Below, in pieces: positions 19,585 through 28,471 of a stretch of DNA of 64,000 bases. The translations under genes and the position numbers were made by a program. The stretch is from Mangrovicoccus ximenensis (GTDB lineage Bacteria; Pseudomonadota; Alphaproteobacteria; Rhodobacterales; Rhodobacteraceae), in NCBI RefSeq assembly GCF_003056725.1, contig NZ_QBKZ01000016.1, forward strand, positions 133,158 through 197,157. Direction: 5' to 3'. The number at the start of each line of letters is the position of its first letter. Positions within the stretch are counted from its first letter, which is position 1. The notes beneath the pieces were generated by a model that made no database searches, was not told where the DNA came from, and saw only the letters and a program-made list of their open reading frames with translations.

Positions 19585-20589
19585 TCACTGGCCGGGCTGC
19601 GCATCGGCCGCTTCGGCGATCATCAGGTCGAAGAGCTCCTGCCCGGGATAGCCGCGCGCGGTGATGTCCTCGATCCACTCCTGCCAGCTCGGCTGCGCCG
19701 CGCCATCCAGCACCGCGCGGATCTCGGGCGTCACCGGAATGCGGGCGAGGCCGCGCTCGGCGAAGATTTCCTCGTTGGCGGCATCGGCCTCGGCATAGGC
19801 TTCGATCTGGTGGGCATAGGCCGCCGGGACCGCCTCGCGCAGCAGCTCCTGGTATTGCGGCGGCAGCGCGGTCCAGGCGTCGAGGCTTGCCGCCACGGTG
19901 CATTGAATCGTGCCGAGGTTCCAGCCATCCGTGACCCAGTCCGACAGCTCGTGGAACCGGTAGGAGACGAAGGCATAGGTATAGGGATAGGCCACCCCGT
20001 CGATCACGCCGCGTTCGAGCGAATTGTAGAGATCGGGGGCGGGCATGGTCGAGGGCACCGCGCCGAGCGCCTCCATCAGCACCGCATGCCCGGCCGAGGC
20101 GTTGATCCTCAGCCCCTCCCAGTCGGCGGCGGTCGCGGGCGCCGTGCCGCGGCCCATCACCTCGTAATTCGGCATCAGCGCCGACATCAGCGGCACCGCG
20201 TTCCACTTCGCCCATTCGCCATGGATCGCCGGATGCGCCAGGAAGGCGTCATAGGCGGCGACCTGCGCCTCGAAGCTCGGCAGCGGCAGGAAGGCCAGGC
20301 TCATCCCCATCGAGGCAGGCGTCTTGTCGGGGTGGTAATAGGGGCAGATCGTCGCCGCCTCGAAGGCGCCGAGCTGCAGCCCGTCGATATTCTCCTTCGG
20401 ATCCGACAGCACCGCGCCGTATTCCAGCGACAGCTCGAAGCGGCCGTCGGTCTTCTCCGCCAGGTAGTCCTTCAGCCCCTCGACGCCCTCGGTGAAGCCG
20501 CGCCGCGCGCCCCAGAGCGAGACCAGCCAGCGGACCTGCGGTCCCTCCACCTCGGCAGCGGCGGCCGGGCCCGGCCATGTCCCCGCCAC
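19585..20589 (-). CDS. dctP: TRAP transporter solute-binding protein DctP, signal peptide cut
   Basis: About 334 residues with the DctP fold: L-K-D-Y-L-A-E-K-T-D-G-R-F-E-L, the binding-site region L-R-I-N-A-S-A-G, and V-I-D-G-V-A-Y-P-Y-T-Y. The apparent start is a GTG inside what was the end of the signal peptide (A-G-T-W-P-G-P-A-A-A-A-E). The genuine start and signal are beyond the join. The ligand is probably an organic acid, not identifiable. Confidence 0.85.
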   Translation of the reverse strand: MAGTWPGPAAAAEVEGPQVRWLVSLWGARRGFTEGVEGLKDYLAEKTDGRFELSLEYGAVLSDPKENIDGLQLGAFEAATICPYYHPDKTPASMGMSLAFLPLPSFEAQVAAYDAFLAHPAIHGEWAKWNAVPLMSALMPNYEVMGRGTAPATAADWEGLRINASAGHAVLMEALGAVPSTMPAPDLYNSLERGVIDGVAYPYTYAFVSYRFHELSDWVTDGWNLGTIQCTVAASLDAWTALPPQYQELLREAVPAAYAHQIEAYAEADAANEEIFAERGLARIPVTPEIRAVLDGAAQPSWQEWIEDITARGYPGQELFDLMIAEAADAQPGQ

Positions 20590-20603
20590 GGCGGCGCTCA
20601 GTT
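20590..20603. other. Join: dctP / etfB
   Basis: The dctP signal peptide is cut on one side and etfB after ten codons on the other. Both are on the minus strand, so the genes look like an operon but are not. Confidence 0.7.
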
Positions 20604-20633
20604 AACCCGCTTGACGGGCACGAGGATCTTCAT
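20598..20633 (-). CDS. etfB: EtfB start, truncated after ~10 codons
   Basis: M-K-I-L-V-P-V-K-R-V is the invariant start of electron transfer flavoprotein beta subunit. A stop arises at the join. In Rhodobacteraceae etfB normally follows the cobalamin adenosyltransferase gene, as here, which supports the identification despite the length. Confidence 0.7.
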   Translation of the reverse strand: MKILVPVKRVN

Positions 20634-20863
20634 CGGCCTACTCCTGTTCTTCCCCCGGTTCGAACCCGGGCTCGCCGGAGACGTGTTATAGGCCCGGTTC
20701 GCGGAGAAACAGCGCAAATTCGTCGTGGAAGGACCGCAAAACGTCACGCCAGCGCCCCGGACGGCATAATTCCGCAAGGCTTCTGAAAGGTTCCGGCGGG
20801 ATTGCGCTAACGGAAAAGCGGCGCCCGGGCGGGGCGCCGCAGCTTGATTCCCCGGGCGCGGCC

Positions 20864-21436
20864 TCAGCGGTTGGCGCCGGGAACCCACAGCACGTCTTCG
20901 GCACCATTGGCATTGGCAACGCGCGAGGCGACGAAGAACCAGTCGGACAGCCGGTTGAGATACTTGAGCGCGGCCGGATTCACCTCGTCTTCCGCGGCCA
21001 GCGCGGCGGTCAGGCGCTCGGCACGGCGCGATACGGTGCGGCACAGGTGCAGATGCGCGGCCAGCGCCGATCCGCCCGGCAGCACGAACGACCTCAACGG
21101 CGCCAGCGCTCCGTTCATCGCGTCGATCTCGGCTTCTAGCCGGTCGACCTGGGCGGCCACCATGCGCAGCGGCGGGTAGTCCGCCTCGGCATCCTTCGCC
21201 ATGCCGGGACGGCAGAGATCGGCGCCGAGGTCGAACAGGTCGTTCTGGATGGCAGAGAGCCGCGCGGCGATCTCGCCTTCGGCATGCAGCCGCGCCATTC
21301 CGATCGTGGCATTGGTCTCGTCGACCGTGCCATAGGCCTCGACCCGCAGCGCATGCTTCGGCACCCGGCTGCCATTGCCGAGCGCGGTATCCCCGCCATC
21401 GCCGGTGCGGGTGTAAATCTTGTTGAGAACGACCAT
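20864..21436 (-). CDS. Cob(I)alamin adenosyltransferase, PduO type
   Basis: 190 residues, complete. The N-terminal T-R-T-G-D-G-G-D-T-A-L-G binds ATP, and V-D-E-T-N-A-T-I-G and R-R-A-E-R-L complete the trimeric PduO active site. It makes adenosylcobalamin for mutases. It overlaps the upstream small membrane protein gene by 1 bp and precedes etfB. The usual bacterial name is pduO/cobO-like; I leave the symbol blank because the paralog is not certain. Confidence 0.92.
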   Translation of the reverse strand: MVVLNKIYTRTGDGGDTALGNGSRVPKHALRVEAYGTVDETNATIGMARLHAEGEIAARLSAIQNDLFDLGADLCRPGMAKDAEADYPPLRMVAAQVDRLEAEIDAMNGALAPLRSFVLPGGSALAAHLHLCRTVSRRAERLTAALAAEDEVNPAALKYLNRLSDWFFVASRVANANGAEDVLWVPGANR

Positions 21437-21645
21437 CAGCCTCCGATGCCTCCACGGATTGCCACGAAAAGGAGGATCAGAAGCACTGCCACGAATTGAG
21501 CGATCAGCCGGTAGCGCATCAGCCGGTTGCCGTGCTTGCGGTTGAATTCGCCGCCTCGCGAGAACCCGCCGACCCCGATCATCAGGATGACGAGCACGGC
21601 CAGGCAGGCCGCGGCGGCAAGCAGGAACAGCGGATCATTGGCCAT
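21436..21645 (-). CDS. Two-helix small membrane protein
   Basis: 69 residues with helices at about 5-25 and 46-65, separated by G-G-E-F-N-R-K-H-G-N-R-L-M-R-Y-R, a conserved basic loop of the twin-transmembrane (HIG1-like) family. It is coupled by overlap to the cobalamin adenosyltransferase gene. HIG1-type proteins associate with respiratory oxidases; a role here is inference. Confidence 0.8.
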   Translation of the reverse strand: MANDPLFLLAAAACLAVLVILMIGVGGFSRGGEFNRKHGNRLMRYRLIAQFVAVLLILLFVAIRGGIGG

Positions 21646-21721
21646 CGGACCCTCCCGGAACTGGTACAGGATCTAGCCGGATCGGGCCGGAAAGCGAATG
21701 GCAAACTGGCCCGGAACGGAA

Positions 21722-21746
21722 AAAGGCGGGCCAACTGCCCGCCTTT
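21722..21746 (-). terminator. Intrinsic terminator of the 41-residue gene
   Basis: AAAGGCGGGC and GCCCGCCTTT pair perfectly around a 5-base loop, followed by T-run on the minus strand. It lies 43 bp after the small gene at 21790. Confidence 0.8.
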
Positions 21747-21789
21747 CCTCAAACTGCCGGACCGGGTCCGGTCCGCAGATGGCGCTGCC

Positions 21790-21915
21790 TCAGGCGGCCG
21801 TCGCGCGCTTGGCGCGGTAGTGCAGCTCGCGCATCAGCGCCTTGGCGGCAAGGGTCATCCCGGAGTTGTTCAGCTCTTCGATACGGCGTTCGAGCTCTTC
21901 GTCGCTCATGGGCAT
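21790..21915 (-). CDS. 41-residue helical protein
   Basis: The sequence reads M-P-M-S-D-E-E-L-E-R-R-I-E-E-L-N-N, then M-T-L-A-A-K-A-L-M-R-E-L-H-Y-R-A-K-R. GAAAGGAG stands 6 bp before ATG 21915, and a terminator follows the stop. Two amphipathic helices with acidic start and basic end are predicted. Function unknown. The strong ribosome site and own terminator argue it is expressed. Confidence 0.65.
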   Translation of the reverse strand: MPMSDEELERRIEELNNSGMTLAAKALMRELHYRAKRATAA

Positions 21916-22155
21916 GGGTGTCTCCTTTCAACTATCGTACGCCAGACAGGAAAGAAACGCGCCCCGGAGCTGGCTTGCGCCTGCCGGTGAACGAGTCTGG
22001 CCTGACTGATTTCGAACCGGAGACACGCGCGCATGAAGCGCGGACCAGCCCCGGCGACCGTCCCGCCCGCTGGAAGCGCGCCCGGACCGTCTCTGTGGGG
22101 CTTATATAGGGGCTGAGTCGGTGGTCTGGCAACCCCTGTGACCTTTTTTGCCCGG

Positions 22156-22615
22156 TCAGCCGGTCCAGAACCGCTTCAGGTTGACCGCCATGTCGGCCAG
22201 ATCGCCGGCCCGCGCCATGCCGTGTTCGGGGGCGGCGAGCTGGCCGCCGGGCGTCGAAAGCGCCCGCACCAGCCGCCGCAGCCGCCAGCAGTGGATGCCG
22301 AGAAGCGATTGCAGCGGATCGGTGATCAGCCCGGCAAAGGTGGAAACGAGCGCGAAGACGGTGATCAGCGCCACCGCGCAGAGCGCGATCAGCTGCGGGT
22401 CGGGCCGCGCCGGAAATACGCCGTACCACCACGCTCCGGCCATGCCGCCGAGCGGGAAGGCGGCGATCGCGGCCGATTGCGCGACCACCCCGGCGATCAG
22501 CGGCGCCAGGGAAATCACGCCGGGCGTCAGGGTCTTGAAGGCCGCGCCGGTGCCGATCGCGCTGGCGGTAGCGGTCATTTCGCCGGTCGCCGCGCGCACC
22601 TCGGCATAGCTGCGG
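22156..22615 (-). CDS. DUF6635-like membrane protein, N-terminus missing
   Basis: The surviving 150 residues include G-A-A-F-K-T-L-T-P-G-V-I-S-L-A-P, a hydrophobic helix with F-P-L-G-G-M-A-G-A-W-W-Y-G, a second helix, then F-A-G-L-I-T-D-P-L-Q-S-L-L-G-I-H. This arrangement fits the DUF6635 family of inner-membrane proteins of unknown role. The 5' end is removed by the join at 22.62 kb. Confidence 0.5.
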
Positions 22616-22632
22616 GAACTGGCGCGCCAGGC
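22606..22632. other. Join with palindrome: DUF6635 gene / thioredoxin-like gene
   Basis: Two genes lacking their 5' ends meet head to head at the perfect palindrome CTGGCGCGCCAG (22619-22630). Confidence 0.75.
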
Positions 22633-22903
22633 CGCCGATGCCGGTCCCGTGGCCGAGCTGCGCGCCCAGGTGGAGGCCGATCCGGCGAACCACCAGGCCC
22701 GGTTCGACCTGGCGACCGCGCTGCATGCCTCGGGCGACGTGCAGGGCGCCGTCGACGAGCTGCTGGATCTGTTCCGCCGCGACCGCGAATGGAATGACGG
22801 CGCGGCCAAGGCCCAGCTCTTCACCATCTTCGAGGCGCTGAAGCCGACCGATCCGATCGCCCAGAAGGGCCGCCGGAAACTTTCCTCGATGATATTTGCC
22901 TGA
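22620..22903 (+). CDS. YbbN/CnoX-type co-chaperone, C-terminal fragment
   Basis: The last ~94 residues carry the TPR tail: [21 protein letters not shown], then [10 protein letters not shown] and [10 protein letters not shown]. The thioredoxin domain is lost. In Rhodobacteraceae this gene precedes a LonN gene and a Trm112 gene exactly as here, which supports the call. Confidence 0.8.
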
Positions 22904-22926
22904 TCGCGGCTGGGGACTATCATCAG

Positions 22927-23577
22927 ATGATGTTCTCCGCTGCCGATCTGCCTTCGACCCTTCCGGTCTTCCCGCTGCCCGGGGCTCTGCTGCTGCCCCG
23001 GGCACGCCTTCCGCTCCATATCTTCGAGCCGCGCTACCTCGCGATGCTCGACGACACGCTGAAAACCTCGCACCGGCTGATCGGCATGATCCAGCCCAGC
23101 GAGGCACCGGGCGGCAAGGAGAAGGGGCTGCACGCGATCGGCTGTGCCGGGCGCGTGACCGGCTTCTCCGAGACCGAGGACGGACGCTACATGATCACCC
23201 TCTCGGGCATTTCGCGCTTCCGCATCCGCTCCGAGGCCTCGGGCTTCACCGCCTACCGGCGCATGGATGTCAGCTGGGAGGGCTTCGGCCGCGACCTGGG
23301 GGCCGTCGAGACCGATCCCGGTTTCGACCGCGGCTGTTTCCTCGACCTCCTCGGCCGCTATTTCGAGCAGTCCGGCCTGTCGACCGACTGGGACAGCCTG
23401 AAGGAGGCCGAGAACGAATTGCTGATCAATTCGCTGTCGATGCTGTGTCCCTTCGATCCGGAGGACAAGCAGGCCCTGCTGGAGGCGCCCTCGCTGCAGA
23501 CCCGGCGCGAGACGCTGGTGACGCTGATCGAATTCGCGCTGCGCGGCGGCGGCCAGGGCGAGGGGGCGATGCAGTGA
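22927..23577 (+). CDS. Lon substrate-binding-domain protein (LonN)
   Basis: 216 residues, complete. The PUA-like Lon N-terminal domain starts [13 protein letters not shown] and has [10 protein letters not shown] and G-I-S-R-F-R-I. There is no ATPase or protease domain. The family is thought to bind proteins for quality control. Its stop overlaps the Trm112 start (GTGA). Confidence 0.9.
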   Translation: MMFSAADLPSTLPVFPLPGALLLPRARLPLHIFEPRYLAMLDDTLKTSHRLIGMIQPSEAPGGKEKGLHAIGCAGRVTGFSETEDGRYMITLSGISRFRIRSEASGFTAYRRMDVSWEGFGRDLGAVETDPGFDRGCFLDLLGRYFEQSGLSTDWDSLKEAENELLINSLSMLCPFDPEDKQALLEAPSLQTRRETLVTLIEFALRGGGQGEGAMQ

Positions 23578-23771
23578 GCGGCGCGCCTTCCGAGCCGCAG
23601 GCGATGGTCGACCGCCGGATGCTGGAGGCGCTGGTCTGCCCCTGCACCCAAGGCACGCTGTCCTATGATGCCGAGCGCCAGGAGCTGGTGTCGCGGGGCG
23701 CGGGGCTGGCCTTTCCGATCCGCAACGGCATACCGATCATGCTGATCGACGAGGCCCGGCCGCTGGATTGA
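23574..23771 (+). CDS. Trm112 family protein
   Basis: 65 residues starting at GTG 23574. [15 protein letters not shown] and [17 protein letters not shown] are the two family blocks. The protein resembles the activator of methyltransferases and has a partial zinc ribbon. Translation is coupled to LonN by overlap. Confidence 0.9.
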   Translation: MSGAPSEPQAMVDRRMLEALVCPCTQGTLSYDAERQELVSRGAGLAFPIRNGIPIMLIDEARPLD

Positions 23772-24185
23772 ATGAGGTCCGGCAGAACCGGACATCGCGC
23801 CATGGCGCTTGCGGCGCAGGCTGCGCATCCCCGAACATTGATTGCCGGGCTTCGCTTCATGCGGGGCCTGGTGCATTCGGCCAGTCACGTGCCAGAGGCG
23901 CCCGTTCCAGCTTGGGCCCGCCCCAGATTGCACGGCAGTGATGCAAATCCCGGGGGTCATCACTCAGGCAACGCCGTAACTGTCCGTCGATATTCGGACT
24001 GACATATGGCTGCGGCGACATGTGCCGCTCTGGAACGCATTCTCCAATCGCCATGGCAGGGCTTTGCCCGTGGTTTTCCGGTTGGCCGGACCTGGCGGAA
24101 CCGGCCCGAACCTGTTGGGTTGGCTGGCTCCTGCTCCGACCGGCGCCGCAATAGGTGCCGTGACTGCCATGGGAGGAGCCACCCA
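23772..24185. other. No gene; flank of decayed insertion sequence
   Basis: No coding signal. It probably includes the left end and upstream region of the IS110-like element that follows, but no terminal repeat was recognised. Confidence 0.4.
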
Positions 24186-24609
24186 ATGCAGGTTGCAACA
24201 GTTGGCGCAGCTCGGGCCAAGAGCGTTTCCCAGGTCCATGGGATCACTGCGCCCGGAAAGGTCGCTTCCAATCGGACGATCAGGCGCGCGCAGCGTCCGG
24301 CCTTCTTCGAGGACCTGCCAGCGTGTCTTGCCGGGATGGAGGCGTGTGGGTCCAGCCCTTGCCGGGCGCGGCAACGTCCTGCCCTTGGCCACGATTGTCG
24401 TTTGATCCCGGCCAGTTGCGTGAAGCCGCATGTCAAACAGGGCGTCCGATGCGGCTGATGCCGAAGCCATCTGCGAAGCCGTGGCACGTCCCGGTTCAAA
24501 GGCGCGGAACGCGGTTCGCCGCGATCAAGTCGGAAGGGCAGCAGGGCGTGCCGTTCCTGCACCGTGCCCGTGACCTGATCGTTCGCCAGCGCACCCGGCT
24601 CGGCAACAT
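24186..24609 (+). pseudogene. IS110-family transposase, frameshifted and truncated
   Basis: Three frames in succession give one transposase. They read K-S-V-S-Q-V-H-G-I-T-A-P-G-K-V, then G-M-E-A-C-G-S-S and L-G-H-D-C-R-L-I-P-A-S (first frame), D-A-A-D-A-E-A-I-C-E-A-V-A-R-P (second), and A-A-I-K-S-E-G-Q-Q-G-V and L-H-R-A-R-D-L-I-V-R-Q-R-T (third). These are DEDD-domain motifs of IS110. Shifts lie near 24443 and 24505. The C-terminal domain is missing because the sequence is cut at another element's end. Confidence 0.8.
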
Positions 24610-24633
24610 GGCGCTGTTGCGCAAATCAACTGA
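24610..24633. repeat. Insertion-sequence end at a block join, diverged copy
   Basis: GGCGCTGTTGCGCAAATCAA plus CTGA matches 23 of 24 bases of the repeats at 45982 and 62205. It cuts the IS110 transposase, and a block boundary is expected here. Confidence 0.6.
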
Positions 24634-24736
24634 CGCGACTGGAACAGCGCGGGCGGCGCGCCGGACCGGCCCCAGGCACCGCGCAGCAGCCGCCCGGCAC
24701 GGCCGGACGATCCGAGGACCAGGACGGGCGCTTGCG

Positions 24737-25486
24737 TCACTTGCTGTCTCTCTGGTTGGACTTGTGGATCGCCAGCCCCTCTTCGACGTCGTCGAAGAGC
24801 GTCAGCTGGCCGTCATGCAGCACCGCCGCCATGTCGCACATGCTCTTGACCTGGGACAGGTTGTGCGTGGCCATGATCGCGCTGGAATCCCGCAGCCGGG
24901 TATGGAAGGCCTCGGCGCATTTCTCGCGGAACCGCTTGTCGCCGACCGAAGTGACCTCGTCGACGAGATAGCAGTCGAACGGCACGCCCATCGAGACCCC
25001 GAAGGCCAGCCGCGAGCGCATGCCCGAGGAATAGGTGCGGAACGGCATGTGCAGGTAATCCCCGAGCTCGCTGAACTCGCTGACGAAATCCACCATGCCG
25101 TCGGTATCCACGCCATGCACGCGGGCGACGAAACGGGCATTCTGCGCGCCGGTCAGGTCCGCGTGGAAGGCGCCGCTGAAGCCGATCAGCCAGGAGATCG
25201 CGCCGTTGCGGATGATCTCCCCGGAGTCGTAGTCCTGCGCCCCGGAGATCATCCGCATCATCGTCGACTTGCCGGTGCCGTTATGGCCGAGGAGCGCCAC
25301 CTTGCGCCCGGCGGGAAACAGCACCGAGCTGTTGCGGATGATGTATTTCCGCGCGCCATGCCCGGTCGGATAGCTCTTGGACAGCGACACGAAGCGCACC
25401 GAACCGCGCCCGGACGGCGAGCGCGTCCCGGGCTTGCGCGCGGCGGGCTTCGCCGGTGTCCGGCCGGAGAGAAGGCGGGCGAACAT
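24737..25486 (-). CDS. Capsular polysaccharide ABC exporter ATPase (KpsT/CtrD-like)
   Basis: 249 residues, complete. Walker A is G-H-N-G-T-G-K-S-T, signature Y-S-S-G-M-R-S-R-L-A-F-G, Walker B C-Y-L-V-D-E-V-T-S-V-G-D, H-loop A-T-H-N-L. V-G-D and S-S-G-M are typical of polysaccharide (KpsT) ATPases. A basic 35-residue N-terminal extension is unusual. It follows the KpsE-like gene by 13 bp. The partner permease (KpsM) is not in the block. Confidence 0.9.
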   Translation of the reverse strand: MFARLLSGRTPAKPAARKPGTRSPSGRGSVRFVSLSKSYPTGHGARKYIIRNSSVLFPAGRKVALLGHNGTGKSTMMRMISGAQDYDSGEIIRNGAISWLIGFSGAFHADLTGAQNARFVARVHGVDTDGMVDFVSEFSELGDYLHMPFRTYSSGMRSRLAFGVSMGVPFDCYLVDEVTSVGDKRFREKCAEAFHTRLRDSSAIMATHNLSQVKSMCDMAAVLHDGQLTLFDDVEEGLAIHKSNQRDSK

Positions 25487-25499
25487 CCTTCGGCCCTTC

Positions 25500-26680
25500 T
25501 CAGCGCCGGTCGCGGATCGACATGAGCACCAGCATGGAGATGCCCCAGACCACGGTGAAGAAGGCCAGGCAGGTCAGCCCCAGCGTGATGCGCTGCGGAT
25601 AGACCGAGCTGGCCGCCATGGTCGGCTCGATATGCACGGCCAAGTAGCGGCTCTTGCGGCGGGCTTCGGCCACGGCCGCGTCATAGGCGCCGAGCGCCGC
25701 GGTATAGGCCTGCTCGGCGAATTGCCGGTCGACCAGCAGCTCCTCGTAGGTGCCGACCGCCGGGGCCTGGTCGCTGCCGACATTGGCGCGCTCTTCCGCG
25801 ATCCGCTGGCGGATCGCCGCGATCATCCGGTCGGCGCGCTCGAGCCGCGGGTCATCCTCGCGGGTGGTCGTGCCGACAAGCGCGTCGCGCGCGATCATCT
25901 CTTCGGCGAGGCGGGATTCCAGCGCGGAGATCACGCCTTCCTGGCCGGCAACGACCGCCGAAGGATCGACGAACTGGCTGCTGCCGCGGAACTCGGCCAC
26001 GGCGACCCGCGCTTCGCGCAGCCGCTCTTCGGCAATGCCGAGATCCTGCTGCGCCTCGTCGATGGAGTCGCCCTCGGAGATCCGGCTGAGCTCGTTGATC
26101 AGGTCGGCACTGGCATCGAGGATCACCTGCGACAGGGCCTGCGCATCCTCCGGCGAGAAGGCCTGCACCTCGAGCGTGATCAGCCCGGAATCCCCCTCGT
26201 GGATCAGGCTCACCATCCGGCCCCAGTAGTCGATCATGTCCTCGAGCATCGCGTCCGGATCGAGCGCGAAGATCGGGTCGACATCGTGGGGCGGGCTGAA
26301 CATGGCCCGCAGGTCGAGTTCCCGGTCGGCGATCTCGACCATGCGCTGCGACTGGATGAACTGGTAGAGCACGTCCGCATCCGGCGTGGTCCCCGTCCCG
26401 CCGCCGAGCGCCGAGAGCCCGAAGGCGGTCTCGATCGACGAGGAGGTGTCCTCGCGGTGGACGAAGAAGGCCGAGTTCGAGGCGTAGCGGTCCTGCGCAT
26501 GCTCGAAGAGGTAGTAGAACGCGGCCGCGGTAGGCAGCACCACCATGAACAGGAAGGTGTAGAACAGGTAGCGGTGGCGATGGCGCAGCCGCGCCCGCGG
26601 CACCGGATCGAGGCTGACGCGGCTCAGCGGCGGCTTGCGGCCTCCGCCCCCGCCGCCCTTGACATCGCCCGGCCGATCGC
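25500..26680 (-). CDS. Capsule export inner-membrane protein (KpsE/CtrB-like), start lost
   Basis: Residues from the first membrane helix (Y-L-F-Y-T-F-L-F-M-V-V-L-P-T-A-A-A) through a long periplasmic coiled coil to the final helix (L-A-F-F-T-V-V-W-G-I-S-M-L-V-L) follow the polysaccharide co-polymerase plan. R-Y-A-S-N-S-A-F-F-V is the family region after helix 1. The frame stays open leftwards into an IS5 relic, but no credible start exists, so the true N-terminus lies beyond the join. Confidence 0.8.
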
Positions 26681-26700
26681 GGCTTCCTCCATGTGAGGTT
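26650..26700. other. Join: kpsE-like gene / IS5 relic region
   Basis: KpsE-like coding fades into a glycine-rich run. The composition changes to A/T-richer sequence right of 26695. Confidence 0.45.
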
Positions 26701-26798
26701 TTCCAACGCGGATCACCGGACCGCCCGGCACCCCGGCCGGTCACCGACGCATCGAAAAACCTTAAACAAGGAAGACCGATCAACCCTTTGACTTTCCG

Positions 26799-26906
26799 AG
26801 GCCAGCCCGCGCGAACACGCCAATTTCCGGTTTCCATCTGTCGAAGTTCGGGGGGATGCGCTTGCCATTTGGTGGTCTTGTAGGTCGGCTTCGACGGTCT
26901 GCTCAT
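26799..26906 (-). mobile_element. IS5-family transposase N-terminal relic
   Basis: M-S-R-P-S-K-P-T-Y-K-T-T-K-W is the usual opening of IS5-type transposases in this group. Resemblance fades after about 36 residues and no catalytic region is present. The rest of 26700-27054 shows no gene. The frame is fused by chance to the capsule protein, so an automatic call would give a false 468-residue protein. Confidence 0.5.
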
Positions 26907-27054
26907 CGCCGCCCGCTATCATGTTGGATTCGCGCAGAGAATCCGCAGCCGCATTTACGCAACACGGTCGCAGCACGGCTTTCGGACGTGGTCTTCGTGG
27001 CGCGCTGGGTCGAGAACCTTACTATCAGACATCCAATGAAGCATGAGCCGGGTT

Positions 27055-28269
27055 TCACTGCGGTGGTTCATCTCCGTCCAGCGCGTCGGCGATGCGAAGC
27101 GCCAGGCGGCGGGCGACGGAGTCCTTGCCCATGCGCGGCCAGTCCTCGGCGCCTGCGGCGGTGATCAGCGTCACCGCGTTTTCGGTGCCGCCCATGATGC
27201 CGGTGGAAGGCGAGACGTCGTTGGCGAGGATCCAGTCGCACCCCTTGCGCAGCCGCTTGGCCGTGGCATGGGACACCACGTCGTCGGTCTCCGCAGCGAA
27301 ACCGACCACCAGCCGGGGACGGTCCTCGGCCAGCTGCGAAACCGTTTTCAGGATGTCCGGGTTCTCGGCGAAGCTCAGCGCCGGGGCGCGGCCGGAGCCA
27401 TCCTTCTTCATCTTCGAGCTGCTGGCATTCTCGACCCGCCAATCGGCCACCGCGGCGGCGAAGACCGCGGCATCGGCGGGAAGCGCGGCCAGGGCGGCAT
27501 CGCGCATTTCGCGCGCGGTTTCGACGCGGATCGTTTCGACCATGTGCGGGGGCGGGACTTCGCCCGGCCCGGTCACGAAGCGCACATGGGCGCCGAGTCC
27601 CGCCAGCGCCGCGGCAATCGCGACACCCTGCGCGCCGGAAGACCGGTTGGCGATGTAGCGCACCGGGTCGATCGGCTCATGGGTCGGCCCCGACGTGACC
27701 AGCACGGTCTTGCCCGCAAGCGGCTTCGGTCCGAGCGCGTCGGAGATCGCGGCGAGGATCGCGCCGGGCTCCGCCATCCGGCCGGGGCCGAATTCGCCGC
27801 AGGCCATCTCGCCCGCGTCCGGTCCTGCCACGCGGATGCCGTCAGCCTCCAGCGCCGCGAGGTTGCGCTGCGTTGCGGGGTGCTCCCACATCCGGACATT
27901 CATGGCGGGCGCGATCAGCACGGGCGTATCGGTGGCCAGGAGCAGGGTCGTGGCCAGATCGTTGGCCATGCCATGGGCCATCCGCGCCATCAGGTTCGCC
28001 GTGGCCGGAGCCACGACCACCAGATCGGCCACCCGGCTGAGCTGGATGTGGCCCATCTCGGCTTCGGAGGTGAGGTCGAAAAGCTCGGAATGGACGGCTT
28101 CGCCGGCCAGCGCGGAAACCGAAAGCGGCGTCACGAATTCCGCTGCGGCGCCGGTCATCACGGGCGTCACGGCGGCGCCCGCCTTGCGGCACAGCCGGAT
28201 CAGCTCCAGCACCTTGTAGGCGGCGATGCCGCCGCCGATGATCAGGAGAATGCGCTTGCCTGCCAGCAT
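27055..28269 (-). CDS. coaBC: CoaBC, bifunctional phosphopantothenoylcysteine synthetase/decarboxylase
   Basis: 404 residues, complete. The CoaC flavoprotein half has G-G-G-I-A-A-Y-K and the P-A-M-N-V-R-M-W substrate clamp. The CoaB half has G-P-T-H-E-P-I-D-P-V-R, A-A-V-A-D-W and the M-K-K-D-G active-site lysines. It performs two consecutive steps of coenzyme A synthesis. A strong hairpin sits just upstream of the start. Confidence 0.95.
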   Translation of the reverse strand: MLAGKRILLIIGGGIAAYKVLELIRLCRKAGAAVTPVMTGAAAEFVTPLSVSALAGEAVHSELFDLTSEAEMGHIQLSRVADLVVVAPATANLMARMAHGMANDLATTLLLATDTPVLIAPAMNVRMWEHPATQRNLAALEADGIRVAGPDAGEMACGEFGPGRMAEPGAILAAISDALGPKPLAGKTVLVTSGPTHEPIDPVRYIANRSSGAQGVAIAAALAGLGAHVRFVTGPGEVPPPHMVETIRVETAREMRDAALAALPADAAVFAAAVADWRVENASSSKMKKDGSGRAPALSFAENPDILKTVSQLAEDRPRLVVGFAAETDDVVSHATAKRLRKGCDWILANDVSPSTGIMGGTENAVTLITAAGAEDWPRMGKDSVARRLALRIADALDGDEPPQ

Positions 28270-28280
28270 CTTGAGAATGT

Positions 28281-28304
28281 CCCCCGGGAGTTGGTTCCCG
28301 GGGG
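28281..28304 (-). promoter_or_regulatory. Hairpin in the coaBC leader
   Basis: CCCCCGGGA and TCCCGGGGG pair perfectly around 6 bases, beginning 11 bp before the coaBC ATG. It may be the terminator of an upstream gene or may affect translation of coaBC. Confidence 0.45.
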
Positions 28305-28441
28305 CATCTAAGGGCAGGACGGAGCCGGATACAATGGCCGCCTCTGCCGCGGATACTCGTCAGGAGTGACTCCGCAGAGCCTCTCCACACTCGTTACAGG
28401 TAGTATGGTAGGGTAAGGTGTCTCTAAGTCACCACTTCAGA

Positions 28442-28471
28442 TTGCATATCGGAATTGCATATTTTGCATAC
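28442..28471. repeat. Three TTGCATA(T/C) repeats
   Basis: TTGCATAT at 28442 and 28455 and TTGCATAC at 28464, in an A/T-rich patch beside the ChaN fragment stop. Possible protein-binding site or promoter debris. Confidence 0.3.

Noticed and set aside
18598..20633. etfB-dctP-dctQ-dctM as an operon
   Set aside because: All are on the minus strand, but etfB is cut after ten codons and dctP lacks its signal start, so a join separates them at about 20600.
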